Shown: positions 22,254-34,225, numbered from the stretch's first letter. The stretch: DNA of 64,000 bases from Ailurus styani (GCA_002007465.1 LNAC01000003.1:8662416-8726415); one strand, 5' to 3'. Notes: generated by a model from the sequence alone, not told the origin. Numbers and translations are program-made.

Positions 22254-22662
22254 TTAGGGTGCCTGAGTGGCTCAGTCAGTGAATTATCTGTCTCTCTTTT
22301 TTAAAATTAATTAATTAATTAATTTGACACAGAGGGAGAGAGATCACAAGTAGGCAGAGAGGCAGGTAGAGAGAGAAGAGGTAGCAGGCTCCCTGCCGAG
22401 CAGGGAGCCCTATGCGGGGCTTGATCCCAGGACCGTGAGATCATGACCTGAGCCAAAGGCAGAGGCTTTAACCCACTGAGCCACCCATACACCCCAGTAT
22501 TTGACTCCTGATTCCAGCTCAGGTCATGATCTCTCAGAGTCATGAAATTGAGCTCCGGCTTCCTGTGGAATCTCTGCCTGAGATTCTCTGCCTCTCCCTC
22601 TGTCCTCCCCACACCCCCATCTCAAATAAATAAATAAATAAATAAATAAAATCTTCTAAAAC
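22254..22662 (+). mobile_element. Old CAN SINE split by a younger SINE
   Basis: The left part (22254-22299) has the head 'GGGTGCCTGAGTGGCTCAG'. The right part (22495-22662) resumes with 'TTCCAGCTCAGGTCATG' and ends in an AAATAAAT tail. The minus-strand SINE 22300-22494 lies between. Confidence 0.93.
22300..22494 (-). mobile_element. CAN SINE nested in another SINE
   Basis: Complete minus-strand copy with the tail side at 22300 and the head complement 'GAGCCACCCATACACCCC' ending at about 22494. The flanks TATCTGTCTC and TATTTGACTC look like a diverged TSD. Confidence 0.95.
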
Positions 22663-22671
22663 AAATAGTAC

Positions 22672-22778
22672 ACTTATCATGATAAGCACTGAGCGATACA
22701 TAGAATTGTTGAATCACTATGTTGTACACCTGAAACTAATATAACACTGTGTTAACTATACTGGAATTAAAAAACTTA
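22672..22778 (+). mobile_element. L1 3' end fragment
   Basis: 'GAATTGTTGAATCACTATG', 'GTACACCTGAAACTAATATAAC' and a final 'TATACTGGAATTAAAAAAC' are the carnivore L1 3' terminus. It is the same sequence seen complemented at 10485-10600 and 34290-34345. Confidence 0.9.
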
Positions 22779-22899
22779 GCTAAAAAAACTTGCATTCCAT
22801 GTTGAGAGTCATTAAAGTTTGGAAATATATTTGAGATTTTAAAAAAATCTTCAGAAACCATGTTAGAGTCAAAGCAGTGTTTATAACTCATATACTGAA

Positions 22900-23125
22900 T
22901 TTGGCAAGGATTGAGACACTGGTGTTTTGAACAAGTGTGAATCCTAACTCTGCCACCTACTTTGTTGGCTTTGGACTAATCATCTTACCTCCTAAGACTC
23001 AGTTTACTCATTTGTAAAATAGGGGTAACTTAGTAGGGTTGGTTTTGAGAATTAAAAGACTAAAACCATAGAAAGCACTTAATGTCATTCTTGGCACAGT
23101 AAGTTTTAATTATTCTTGTTAGTCT
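22900..23125 (+). mobile_element. MIR SINE
   Basis: 'CCTAACTCTGCCACCTAC', 'GACTAATCATCTTACCTCC', 'CTCAGTTTACTCATTTGTAAAATAGG' and a 'GCACTTAATGTCATTC...GGCACAGTAAG' end define a nearly full-length MIR. Confidence 0.9.
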
Positions 23126-23339
23126 GTAGATACCCTTTTGAACATGACCTTGAGTACTTGTGAGAAATATATTTTTTTGATGTAATAGTTAAGTTGGAAT
23201 TTTGGAATTAATACTTTTTTTTCTATTTGCATAATGTTTTTCTAGTTGACTTAAGATAAAATACTAAAATATTTTGTATCTCCTAATGTCCAAATAGCAC
23301 TTAAGTTATATTTGGAAAAACATATTTTTACATATCATT

Positions 23340-23703
23340 TGCTATGGTCTGAATGTTTATTTTCCCCTCAAAATTCATATGTTGAAATCCTAACCCCAAA
23401 AGAGATGGTATTAGGAGGTGGAACCTTTGGGAGGTGATTAGATTATGAAGGTGGAGCCCTCACAGTGGGTTGAGTTTCCATATAAAAAAGGCCTGAGAGA
23501 GATCCATTTCCCTTTCTGCCAGTCTTTGGTATAGTGAAAAGATGGCCATCTATGCAACAGAAAGTAGATTCTCCCTGGATGCTGCGTCTGCATGTACTGG
23601 GGTCTTAGATTCACCAGCCACCCGAACTGTGAGCAATACATTTTTGTTTATAAGCCATCCAGTCCATGGTATTCTGTTATCGCAGGCTGAATGGACTAAG
23701 ACA
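23340..23703 (+). mobile_element. Solo LTR, ERVL-MaLR type (MLT1/MST-like)
   Basis: Starts TGCTATGGTCTGAATG and ends GACTAAGACA. It contains the usual MaLR blocks: 'AAAATTCATATGTTGAAATC', 'GGTATTAGGAGGTGG', 'TATAAAAAAGGCC' and 'AACTGTGAGCAATACATTT', the last near the polyadenylation region. No internal retroviral genes flank it, so it is a solo LTR relic of an ancient endogenous element. TSD not clear. Confidence 0.85.
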
Positions 23704-25474
23704 GCATCCGTTTTTTTGAACAATTTTATGGCTCTGTACTTTTAATCTGGTCTTTATTCAAGTTTCGACTTTCCTTCCAGCATCATTGCCTGAGACTAAC
23801 CCAAAGCAGAAGCAGGGAAGGCAGGAGGAGGCAGGATTGTGAATAGGTAGTCAGCCTTACCTTGATCAGATATACTTTCAGGACTAACGTCTTCAGCTAA
23901 ATTGATTCATGAATACTTTTTTGAAGTATTACCAATAGAATAATTTTTACTGCTTTTTTACTATTGTGGAATATGCTGAGCAGATTTTAAAGGAAACCTC
24001 TACTTTTCCCACCGTCCTTCAACAATTCTTTTCAGAGCCGTAATTCATCCAGTAATTTTTCAAAGTGGCAGCTAATAAAAGATTGGCAATGAAATAGTTA
24101 CCGTATATTATAGGCATTACATTAAGCATAGAGTTAAGTTTATCCTATATAAAGTTAATTTTTTTTAATCTTCTGTTTGGTGCCCATTATGTTTAAAGGA
24201 AGTTATTTAATGGCATGGGGATTTTACATTTGTAGGAATTTTCTAAGTTTATAAGACTTCAATGAGGAAACACTGTAGTTTGGTAGGTTCTTACAGTGAG
24301 AACTTGAAGAATTAGAGTTTTGGATAGATAAAGCTTTGGCTTTGTTACTGACTAATGGTTTGGCTTTGAGTTAAAAACCAAAACCTGATGACTATTAGCC
24401 CTGTACTCAAACTATTACTGAATCACAAGAGCCCCCTTCCCTGTAAATCTACAATTACTTCACTGATGAAGGGGTCCCCCAGCTGCCTTCCAGTGTGTAT
24501 ACACACACGAAGGAAGTGTAATTATTTATGTTTAATTCACCATGTCCTGATTTTGTATGGCCTTGAGACCTCCCGCATGCCTCCTTACCACCTAACTTCC
24601 TCTCTCTCTCCTTCCCTTTCTTCCTTCCTTTGGATAAGTACTGATAGTTCTGCAGAACCTGGTTAGGCAGAAAGTGGTTTAGAGCACAATTTACTATTTA
24701 AATTATTTCAAAGCTCTATATTTGGATTGCCTTTGCTTTGGTCATATGTTTCTTTTCAATTCTTAATTAAGAACACACTGTTTATAAATTAATTCCTGTG
24801 AGAAAATATGACTCATATTGAGAGATCTTGTTTTATTGTCATATGACATGTTCTGTAGGCACGCAGCATAAAAATGGAGAAAAACACCTGACATCCATCT
24901 TCGGTTTAGTTTGATTAACACATTGCAGGAAACTGTGACTATTTAAAAACTTTTTTTCTGAGTTAATTAAAATATAAGTAATTAAAGACCTTACTAAAAT
25001 AACTTAAACAATGAGGGATAAATATCCTACCCAACATGAAGTTTAGAGTGCAGGTAGCGAATTAATTGTCATAATGGTGTTATCAGGAACCCACATCGTA
25101 TTTTCCATTTTTCTACTCTGTTGTCTTGAATGTTCTGGCGATCTTTGGTTACAAGGTGGACATTTTTTCCATGCTACTTTTTTTTTTTTAAGTGAGTAAA
25201 ACATTTCCTAGTAAACTTCATTGGCCATAATTGCATCATATGCCTGTGCCTAAACCCCTGATTGGCAGAGTAAACGCTACTTGTCATAGTGGCTTGACCT
25301 AATCAGGATTCACCTCCTAAGAGAAGAGAATGAGTGTTCTGCTAGCAAATAAGAAGCGGAAGGTGTGTCTTTGAGAGGACTACCACGGTGGACGACACGG
25401 CTAGGGAGGTACAGTTTTGTTAATTTCTGCAAGCTTCCTTATGGTATCACAAAATATAGACAGGTATGCCTTAA
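23704..25474. other. Unique DNA
   Basis: No recognisable repeats or exons. A TCC/TTCC-rich patch (24598-24630) is simple sequence. Confidence 0.4.
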
Positions 25475-26200
25475 TTTATTCAATTTATGTTTATTGAGCA
25501 TCTGCTGTATTCCAATTATTCTCTGTCCTAAGAATAGAGCAGTGACCAAAAAGGGGAAAAATTACTACCCCTTTGAAGGTTACATTTTATTGATGAAATA
25601 GACAAAGAGTATACAGCAGTTCAACTTCATGGTATCTTACCAACCGTGCTAAGTAAAAACTGAAGCAGAGAAGGGAACATGGAAGGTTTGGGGCAGGGGC
25701 CTATGAAATTTTAACTATGTCCAGGGAACGTCTCACCCAGAAGATTAGTTAAGTAAAGGCTGAGTTGATGGGATACATACAGCTCTCTGGGGAGATGTGT
25801 ATTCTAGTCAAAGCCTCTGTGGGTGAATGAGGGAAAGTCACAGGAAATGAGGTCAGAGTGGGGAGCCACTAGACAGTTTTGGGCGAAGGAGTGACGTAAT
25901 AAAACGTGTTCACAGAATCACTTTGGCAGTTGTGTTAAGGAGACCAAAGGGCATTAGAAACAGAAGCGGGAAAACCAGTCAGGAAGCTATTGTAATAATC
26001 TGGGAGATGATAGTGATTTGAATGGGGGCAGTGAGAAGTAGTTGGATTTTAGATATTTCCAGGGCAAAGCCTACAGAATTTGCTGACAAATTGGATGTGG
26101 CCTGTGAGAAGAGGAGAGGCATCTAGGACGGCAGCCAGGTTTTTAGAATGGAGTTGATATTATCTGAGATTAGGAAGAACAGGCACTGGGTTATTGACAT
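25475..26200 (-). mobile_element. Long L2-like LINE copy
   Basis: Starts 'TTATTGAGCATCTGCTGTATTCC' (complemented L2 3' end) and continues through 'ATAGAGCAGTGACCAAAAAG', 'CAGGAAGCTATTGTAATAATC' and 'TTTGCTGACAAATTGGATGTGG'. This order of blocks recurs widely in mammalian genomes and also at 55395-56235 here. Assignment to L2 rests on the 3' end; the far part is less certain. Confidence 0.65.
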
Positions 26201-26826
26201 GTTAAATCTGAGATATCAGATAAACAATTTATAGATGTCAGATGGAGATGTCAAACAATTGGCTATATGCATATTTCTTGAATATGGATCAATATATTTT
26301 TTAATAAGGTGACATTGGTCATTAATAATAGGGAATATCTTTTAAAAGAATATAAGTTTAAAAAAACTGTAAGAGAGAATAGGAAATGGAGAAATAGAGT
26401 ATATATGGGGAGGGATATTTTATGTTCCATTGTACAAATACAGGGAAATATTGGAAGTACTCTTAAAATAGACCAATGAAAGAAACATTTATGCACTGAG
26501 CATTTATTTAGTGCCCACTGTATTCTAGTTTCAGAAATTGCATAAGAAATATATTTAGTCTTTCAATCAATACCTCATTCCTGAAGCCCCAACCTTTGTC
26601 AAAAATATACATAAAAAGTGAAATGCACCACAAGGACCAATGGTGTGGATTTATTTTTTGTTTGTTCCTCTATAACATGATGTCACAATTCCTCTAAAGG
26701 ACGTCTGTTGTTAACCAAGACTGTCATCCCCACCCCACTGTGGTCCTCAATATTGTGCAGCCTCTAGTTAAGATTCAGGCATAATATTCAGTAGTGATCC
26801 AAGCCAGGAAAAAGAATTCCTCTTAT

Positions 26827-26827
<1 letters not shown>
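26201..26827. other. Unique AT-rich DNA
   Basis: A short L2-type motif at 26492-26545 ('CACTGAGCATTTATTTAGTGCCC', minus orientation) is the only hint of a repeat. Confidence 0.4.

Positions 26828-26876
<49 letters not shown>
26828..26876. repeat. (CA)n microsatellite
   Basis: A pure AC run of about 24 units. Confidence 0.98.
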
Positions 26877-26878
<2 letters not shown>

Positions 26879-26989
26879 TATGTATCAAGATGAGTGGCTT
26901 TTCTTTTGAAGAGGAATTAGTGCAAGATGCCCTTTAACCAGATTTTCAGTCTGTGTGTATCACGTAAAATGCTAAGAAGCACCTTATAA

Positions 26990-27040
26990 AGTACCTTTTA
27001 TATTATAGGTACTCAGTAAATATTTAAATAGAAAATTTGA
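26990..27040 (+). mobile_element. L2/MIR 3' end scrap
   Basis: 'TATAGGTACTCAGTAAATATTTAAATAG' matches the shared L2/MIR 3' end. Confidence 0.45.
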
Positions 27041-28039
27041 GCATCATTAACATTTTGAACTCATTTTTAAACTTTTAAAAATATTATGCTGCATGAATAA
27101 GTGTTGCTTGATAACATGTGCCTTACCTCTAAAGCAAGTTTGTTGAGAAAACTGAATTATCTTGGGTTTTGTCAGATCAAAGGATTATATAATCAGTATA
27201 AGGAATTGTTTATTGAGCAGAGATTTTGCTCTTTAAGATGGGTTAGGCTTTTCTCATCACACTTTTGGCCAATCAGGAGGAGTAAATAACCACTATCCTA
27301 TATGACAAATGAGGGGAAATGCTTATAATTAGAGGGGCAATACTGTCTAGTCAGAACCTGAAGTATATTGAATTACTTCAGTTTGCCTATTTCTCCTATT
27401 AAGTAATTTTTGCAAAATGACCATCTCCTATGAGAGAGTTCTGTAAATTTGCAGTAATTAAGCAAGCATTTATGCTAGTTTTGAGACCAAATTGATGGTA
27501 GATATGAATTAGCCTCATTCTTTGGTTGACCAAGCTCTAAGTTTTTATCCACAAGTCTACCTTCCAGTTCTGTGGAGTGTATCTCTTTATATACTCCATT
27601 GCTTTTGTTTTCGAAGAGGAGATTTAGGAAAATCTGTTACCCAGCAATTAGCATTTGCTCATGTGTGCGAGTTAAGATGCTTACCTAAACAATATTCTTG
27701 TCAAAGTAAAACTCTGTTTTGCTACAACGTGGCAGCTTACTTTTTATTATGCAAACAGGAATATATTTGTATTATAAATCATAATATTAAAATGATGTGC
27801 CAAGAATCCACCAACCGACATGGAGCCAGAATTTGACTGATGAAGTATACGTCTATAAGCATATAAGCATATAAGCATATGCCTCTTCTTGCCCATGGCA
27901 CCACCCTTACTGCACCCCCTGACCCCCCGAACCCCCAGTCATTCTTCAATTTTGTGTTTATCATTTACTTTTTAATAATACTGCTTTTATCACATGGCTC
28001 TTTAAGTAATATGCTATTTAATTTTACTTTTTTTATAAA
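27041..28039. other. Unique DNA
   Basis: Nothing recognised except three exact 8-base units (ATAAGCAT) at 27855-27878 and a C-rich patch at 27901-27937. Confidence 0.4.
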
Positions 28040-28930
28040 GCTTTATAAAAATGGTAGCATTCTGCATAAAGTCTTCTGAGACTTGCTTTTGTTGTTCATT
28101 GTGGTTTTTTGAAATTTATTATCATGTAGTTTGTAGTTCATTTATTTCACTGCTGAGTAATACTTCATTGTGTGAATTTATTTATTTTCCTATTGGTAGG
28201 CATCTGGATTGTTGCTGTTGGGTATTTTTGTTTGCCTCTTTTGGTATCTCTGTATTGAGATTGGTGTATATCTTTACATTGATAAAGATATATTTTTGCT
28301 ATTAAAAGCATTGCTAATGTCTGCATTCTTTTTTTTTTTTTTAGAGATTTTATTTATTTATTTGACAGAGAAAGATCACAAGTAGGCAGAGAGGCAGGCA
28401 GGGGGGGGGGAAACAGACTCCCTGCTGAGCAGAGAGCCCAATGCGGGACTTGATCCCAGGACCCTGAGATCATGACCTGAGCCAAAAGCAGAGGCTTAAC
28501 CCACTGAGCCACCCAGGTACCCTAATGTCTGCATTCTTTTATATGTGTTCTGGTCCACCTATGTAAGACTCTGGAACACATACCTTCGAGGTGTAGAGAA
28601 TTATAAGCATTATATGAGTATATTAATCAGTTATACAAATTAATGCCAATTGTTTAACAAAATCATTGGGCCAGTGTAAATACCCCCAATAACAACCAGA
28701 AGCTCCCAGTGAACCAAATCATTGCCAAAACTTGGAGATCTCAGGCTACTTAACTTTTCCGAATATGATACCTATAAAATGACATCTTACTGTGTCTTCA
28801 TTTGCTTTTCTGTGATTGCCAATGAGATTGAACATCTTTTCATATGATTATTCACCATTGGTATTTTTCTTTCATGAATTGCTCGTTTATGTCTTTTGTC
28901 CATATGTACTTAAAACTATGCATTAAATAT
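28040..28930 (-). mobile_element. Ancient L1-type LINE, interrupted by a SINE
   Basis: Complemented ORF2 3' signatures: 'CTGAGTAATACTTCATTGTGTG', 'GGCATCTGGATTGTTGC' and, after the SINE, 'AATGAGATTGAACATCTTTTC' with 'GAATTGCTCGTTTATGTC'. Strongly diverged. The part at 28560-28760 is the least certain. Confidence 0.65.
28333..28521 (-). mobile_element. Young CAN SINE with 18 bp TSD
   Basis: Complete minus-strand copy. TAATGTCTGCATTCTTTT occurs at 28315-28332 and at 28523-28540. It includes a run of about ten G at 28401-28410. Confidence 0.97.
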
Positions 28931-28979
28931 ATTTATTTTTTACATTTAAGAAATTTTAAATAACACAATGAAGAGGAAA

Positions 28980-29800
28980 ATTTTTCCCCTGAAGATTTGA
29001 TGTGATGCCTCATCACCCCTGAATAAATGAGTGTATATTTCCTACAAACAAGGACATCGTCCTATAAGCCACAATAAAGCCATCAAAATCAGGAAATTAA
29101 CATTGATGCATTACTACGATCTAATCCTCAGATCTCATTCAATTTTCACAAGTAGTCCCAATAATGTCCTTTACAGCAAAAGGATCTAGTTTAGAAGCAT
29201 GGCTTGCATTTTACTTGTCACATCTTTTCAGTCTCCTTCAATCTGGAACAGTTCTTCAGTCTTTGTTTGACTTTCAAGACCTTGGCACTTTTCAAGACTC
29301 TATTGTATAAGCCACTTACTTTGTAGAATGTCTCTTCCTTTAGGTTGGGCTGCTGTTTCCTAATAATTACCTGCAAGTTATGTATATTTGGCAGGAATAT
29401 CACAGACGTTATGCTGTGTCCTCTCTTTGTATCTTCTCAGGTGACACACGATTTTGACTTTGACCCATTACTGTTTATGTTAACTTGATTACTTGATTAA
29501 GATGGTGTCTGCCACGTTTCTCTACTGTGAAATTACTTATTTTCCCTGTGTTTAATAATTGTTTTGTGCAGAGGTACCTTATAACTATGTGACTGTCTCC
29601 TTCCTCATCAAATTTTCATTTAATTAATTAATTTGTATCAGTATGAGTTCATGATTCTGTCTTTTATTCAGTAAGCTCTGATCAGTAACTGTTGTTACTT
29701 GTTTTGATGCTCACTTTGCCCACATTTAGCCAGCAGGATTCCTTTAAAGTTGGCTTCTGGGTTCCTTTGACATGTCATTCATCAATCATGCTGCTACTTC
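28980..29800 (-). mobile_element. Ancient L1M 3' UTR-type fragment
   Basis: Blocks 'ATCAAAATCAGGAAATTAACATTG', 'CAATAATGTCCTTTACAGCAAAAGG', 'CTTCAATCTGGAACAG' and 'GGCAGGAATATCACAGA' follow the order of a widespread old L1 region in the minus orientation. No coding frame survives. Confidence 0.75.
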
Positions 29801-30263
29801 CAATTTCATACCTACACTATTGAGTTTAATCAGATTTTCTCCCCTTTCTTTTTTTATATCCCCTTTTCTAACAGTAAGAAACTTGCCTACATTAGCCTAA
29901 ATTTATATACTTAATTTGATCAGTTCCATGGTAGGTATTCAGTCTTCCATATCCATTGCACCCTCCTACCCAAGTTCTATTTAAGTTTTGAAGACCCTTC
30001 ATGTGGAAGCCCCCTTCACCCTGTTTGGATTCCTACATTCCTACATGTACAGCACAGTGCATCTTTTTATGGGCACCCTCCTGCCCCTGATCAGTCATTG
30101 ATCTCTGCTGTTAGATCACTGTTCAGTAGGTCCTGCTCAACCCACACCACTCTGCCGAAGCTTGGACTCTGTCTCCCACACCTCACTGGTCCCTCCATTC
30201 CAACACGGGTACCTGCCTCACCCTGCTCAGTCCCTCACACCCCTAATCAGGGATACTTTTTTG
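29801..30263. other. Unique DNA, CT-rich right half
   Basis: No repeat or exon recognised. The 140-codon open frame 30098-30520 continues straight into the antisense SINE and is not supported as a gene. Confidence 0.4.
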
Positions 30264-30280
30264 TATTTTGCCTATTTTTA

Positions 30281-30498
30281 TTTTTAAGATTTTATTTATT
30301 TGTTTGTTTATTTAAGAGAGAGTTAGAGAGTGCACGTGAACATGAGCAGGGGGAGAAGCAGCAGGAGTGGGAGAGAATCTCATGCAAACTCCCAGCTGAG
30401 CCTGGAGCCCTACGCAGGGCTCTATCTCATGACCCTGAGATCATGACCTTAGCTTTAGTCAAGAGTCAGAGGCTTAACCAACTGAGCCACCCAGGCAC
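30281..30498 (-). mobile_element. CAN SINE with 17 bp TSD
   Basis: Complete minus-strand copy of an older subfamily. TATTTTGCCTATTTTTA flanks it at 30264-30280 and 30499-30515. Confidence 0.96.
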
Positions 30499-30589
30499 TA
30501 TTTTGCCTATTTTTAAATGAAATGTTATAGGATACACACACACGTGCACACATACATATTCCAGGTACTGTAATTTTTTTTTTTTTGGC

Positions 30590-31202
30590 AATGTGCTTTG
30601 TGGTATTGCAGTTAATCTTTTTTTTTTTAATTTTTCCTTGTTGTATTTGTTGACAGATGGAAGTTTTTAATTATAATGTAGTTGAACTTATTAATCATAC
30701 GCCTTATAGTTAGCCCTATTCCGTGTCTTAAGTTTTAAACCTTCCGTACTCTGAATTCATAATCTCTTATGTTTTACTCAAAAATATTAAGGGTCCCATA
30801 TTCTCAACTTACAATTTTAATCTCTTGAATTTATTTTTTACATGTTCTATAGGAGGGATCCAATTTCTTTTTTTGCCCCCAAGCGAATAACCAATTCTTT
30901 CAGCACTGTTGAATGATTCCTCCTCCCTTCAGTGATCTGCAATGTTGTGACTTTTGTCAAATATCAACTTATAAAACCTTTGAATTTTGATCAGCATTGC
31001 ATTAAAATCAGTTGAATTGGGGGGAAATTTTTCATTTTATGATACTAAGTCTTTCTGTTATGAATATGGTATATCCTCCTGTTTATTTAGGTCGTATTTA
31101 GTGTTTTGGGATAAATTTTCGAGTTAACTTTTATTCTTTAGGTATACTTTGTTGTTAGATATTTTTTAAATGTTATTTTCTGTTTGTTATGATGAGTAAA
31201 AA
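30590..31202 (-). mobile_element. Ancient L1 ORF2 fragment
   Basis: 'GGAAGTTTTTAATTATAATGTAGTTGAAC', 'TAGGAGGGATCCAATTTC' and 'GAATTTTGATCAGCATTGCATTAAA' match complemented L1 ORF2 with much decay. Confidence 0.65.
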
Positions 31203-31224
31203 TGCAGTTGATATTTTTTAAGTG

Positions 31225-31440
31225 CAGTTTTGTTTGTTTTTGTTTTTAAGATATTATTCATTTACAGAGATATTATTCATCACAGAGAGAGAGAGTAGGT
31301 ACAGGCAGGGGGAGGGGCAGGAGAGGGAGAAGCAGGCTTCTCGCTGAGCAAGGAGACCAATGCAGGGCTCCATCCCAGGACCTCAGGATCATGACCTGAG
31401 CCAAAGACAGACACTTAACCAACTGAGCCACCCAGGCACC
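31225..31440 (-). mobile_element. CAN SINE, older copy
   Basis: Minus-strand copy with the head complement 'GAGCCACCCAGGCACC' ending at 31440. Imperfect flanking repeats begin TGCAGTTGAT at 31203 and 31441. AGATATTATTCAT is duplicated inside (31248-31260 and 31269-31281). Confidence 0.93.
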
Positions 31441-31623
31441 TGCAGTTGATTTTTTAAAAGTGATTTATATTTAGTCACAATGAACTGAACACTAAGATAC
31501 CTGTTTAGATAAATGTTAGACATGCTCAAAAGCAAATGAACAATACTAGAAGTCCAGATTTTTACTCTAAAATTACTTTTGATATTTCAATAAATCCTAG
31601 GTTAACAATGATCTTTTTTTTTT

Positions 31624-31713
31624 AATATGGAATACTTCACAAATTGTGCAGTGGCCATGCTATTCTTCTCTCTCTTGTTCCAGTTTTAGTATATGTGCTG
31701 TCTAAGTGAATAC
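31624..31713 (-). pseudogene. U6 snRNA retropseudogene with internal deletion
   Basis: Read on the minus strand, the segment begins with a U6-like 5' part ('CAGCACATATACTAAAACTGG' equivalent, with a changed first stem), continues through 'AGCATGGCCACTGCAC' and ends 'GAAGTATTCCATATT' before an A run. Compared with U6 it has lost roughly a dozen bases in the middle (the segment between the CUGCGCAAGG and GCAAAUUCG regions). The A tail (T run 31614-31623) and near-matching flanks (AATGATCTTTTT and AATCATCTTTTT) show L1-mediated retrotransposition. No function expected. Confidence 0.9.
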
Positions 31714-31724
31714 AATAATCATCT

Positions 31725-32365
31725 TTTTAAATAGATTGATTGAGATACAGTTCACATACAATAGAATTCACCCATTTAAAGTGTTCTTTATAGTCACTCA
31801 GGTGTGCAACCATCACTGCCATCTAATTTTTGAACATTTTCATGACCCTAAAAAGAAACCACATACCAACTGTCAGTCACTCCCCATTCCTGTCCTTCCC
31901 CACTCCCAGCCCTTGGGCAGCTGTGAATCTGTTTTCTGTTTCTGAATTTGCCTGTTCTGGACATTTCACATAAATGGAATCATACAGTACATGTTTTTTT
32001 GTGACTGGCTTCTTTCACTCAGTATAATAATTTCCAAGGTTCCATCTGTGTTGTAGCCTGTATCAGTACTTCATCCCAATTTTTGGTTGGATAATATGGT
32101 CTTGTTGAATGTATCACATTTTGTTTACCCATTCATCTGTTGATAGACATCTAGGCTGTTTCTAATTTTTGGCTGTTATGAATAATGCAGTTATGAACAT
32201 GCATATACAGATTTTTGTATGGACATAAGTTTTCATTTCTCTTCTATTTATACCTAGGGGTTAGAATTTCTGGGTCATATGGTAATTCTGTGTTTAAGGA
32301 ACGGCCAAACTGTTCTCCTTAGCAGTTGTACCATTTTACCCTTCCACTGGCAATAGATGAGAGAG
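31725..32365 (-). mobile_element. Old L1 (3' UTR and ORF2 end)
   Basis: 'TTGAGATACAGTTCACATACAATAG' is a complemented old L1 3' end. 'GGACATTTCACATAAATGGAATC', 'ACCCATTCATCTGTTGATAG' and 'TTTCTGGGTCATATGGTAATTC' follow in ORF2 order. Confidence 0.88.
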
Positions 32366-32489
32366 GTGAATAGTCATCTTAAAACTACTTTTGCATTCTC
32401 CAAAGAGTGATTGTTATACATTAGGTTTATCTTCAGTTATGATTATTATTTTAAATAATGAGAGAAATGGTAATTTATTTTAACATCAG

Positions 32490-32537
32490 ATTCATTTTAA
32501 ATGAATTTAAAAGAACTAAAGTTCATTTAAAATGAAT
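32490..32537. repeat. Inverted repeat, 16-base arms
   Basis: ATTCATTTTAAATGAA (32490-32505) and its exact complement TTCATTTAAAATGAAT (32522-32537) are separated by 16 bases. Confidence 0.95.
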
Positions 32538-34046
32538 TAAAAAACATTCATTTATGATTCTATGTAGAATATATCCTTTTTACTTTTTATAGCCTTATTG
32601 AGGTATAGTTCACATACTATACAATTCACCCTTCCTAAGCATTCAGTATGATGATTTTGAGTTAATTTATCTCGATATGCAACCATCACCACAGTCCGGT
32701 TGTAGGACATTTTCCTCACTCCAAAGGATTCCTTCATGCTTGTTGCAGTCGAGTTCCGTTCCCTTCTTCTGTCCCAGGGTATGATTACTTTCTCTCTAAT
32801 TAATTTTGGCTTTTACATATAAATGGAATCATATAAATATGTCTTTTATATCTAGCTTCCTTCACTAAGCATTATGTTTCTTAGGTTTATCCTTATTGCA
32901 TGAATTATTAATTTATTTCTGGGTTTTTGATGGGTTTTTTTGTTTGTTTTTTGGGGTTTGTTTTTTTTTTTTTTGGTTACTACTTTATGCTTATCCCTTT
33001 ACCAGTTGAAGGGTATTTGGGATGTTTACAGTTTTTAGCTGTTGCGATTGATGCTGCTATGACCATTTACATACAAATGACATATGTTTTCATTTCTCTT
33101 GGTTAGATACCCAAGGGTGAAATTGCTGGGTCATGTGGTTAAGTATATGAGTAGGCTGTTAAGAAACTAACAAACTGTTTTCCAAAGTGGCTGTGCCATT
33201 TTATATTCTCATCAGCAATGTATGAGGGTTGCAGTTTCTCCCTATCCTCCCAAACTTTGAATTTCTCAATTTTAAAAATAATTACAGCTATTCTAGTGAG
33301 TTGGGTAGTGGAATCTCATTGTGGTTTTATTTGCATTTCTCTATTAGGTAATGATGATGAGCATCTTTTTGTATGTTTACTTAAATATTCACGTATCTTT
33401 GGTGAAATGTCTTCATAACTTTAGCCCATTTAAAAAAATTGTTTTATCTTCTTATTCTTCAGGTCTGAGGGTTTTAATATGTTAGACACCATTTCTTTAT
33501 CATTTGTATGATTTGCACATATTTTCTCTTATTCTGGGGCTTGTCTTTTATCTAAATTAGGTCTTTTGAAGAATTTGATGAAGTCTAATTTTTCCATTTT
33601 TCTTTTTTGTTTTTCAATAGATGGTGTCTTTGTTGTCATGTTTAGAACTCTTTCCCTAACTTAAGGTTACAAGATTTTTTCCTATGCCTCCTAGAAGTCT
33701 TGAAGTTTTAGTTCTATAATTTCCGCTATGGTCCATTTTAAGTTACTATTTGTGTATGTTGGGTAAGATTTACATTTGTCTATTTTTGCATGTGATTATT
33801 GACCTGTTCCAGCATCATTTGTTGAAATTCAAATGACCATGAATGTGAGAGTTTATTCTGGGCTCTATGCTATTTTATTATCTGTATGTCTGTCTTTATG
33901 CCACTATCACACTGTGTTGGTTTTTATAGCTTTATAATAAGGTTTGAAGTTAGGTAATATAAGTCTTAAAGATTTAATCTTCTTTTTCAGAATGTTTTGG
34001 GTATTCTAAATCCTTATTTAGATTTTATATATGTCTATATGTGATA

Positions 34047-34082
34047 TATATATATGTGTATATATATACATATATATATATC
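34047..34082. repeat. (TA)n simple repeat
   Basis: TA dinucleotide run with GTG and CATA interruptions inside the old L1. Confidence 0.9.
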
Positions 34083-34180
34083 TTTCATATATATCTTAGA
34101 GTCAATTTCATGTGTATCTTAGTTTCTACCAAAAAAAAGCCATGGTGGGATTTTGATGATCAATTTGGGGAGACTTGCCA

Positions 34181-34182
<2 letters not shown>

Positions 34183-34224
<42 letters not shown>

Positions 34225-34225
34225 N

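Noticed and set aside
23340..23703. Complete endogenous retrovirus
   Set aside because: Only LTR-type sequence is present; no internal genes or second LTR flank it, so it is a solo LTR.
28401..28410. G run as a quadruplex site
   Set aside because: It is a single homopolymer inside a SINE; length may be a sequencing artefact.
30098..30520. 140-codon plus-strand open frame
   Set aside because: Its second half is the antisense of a CAN SINE and the first half lacks coding signs.
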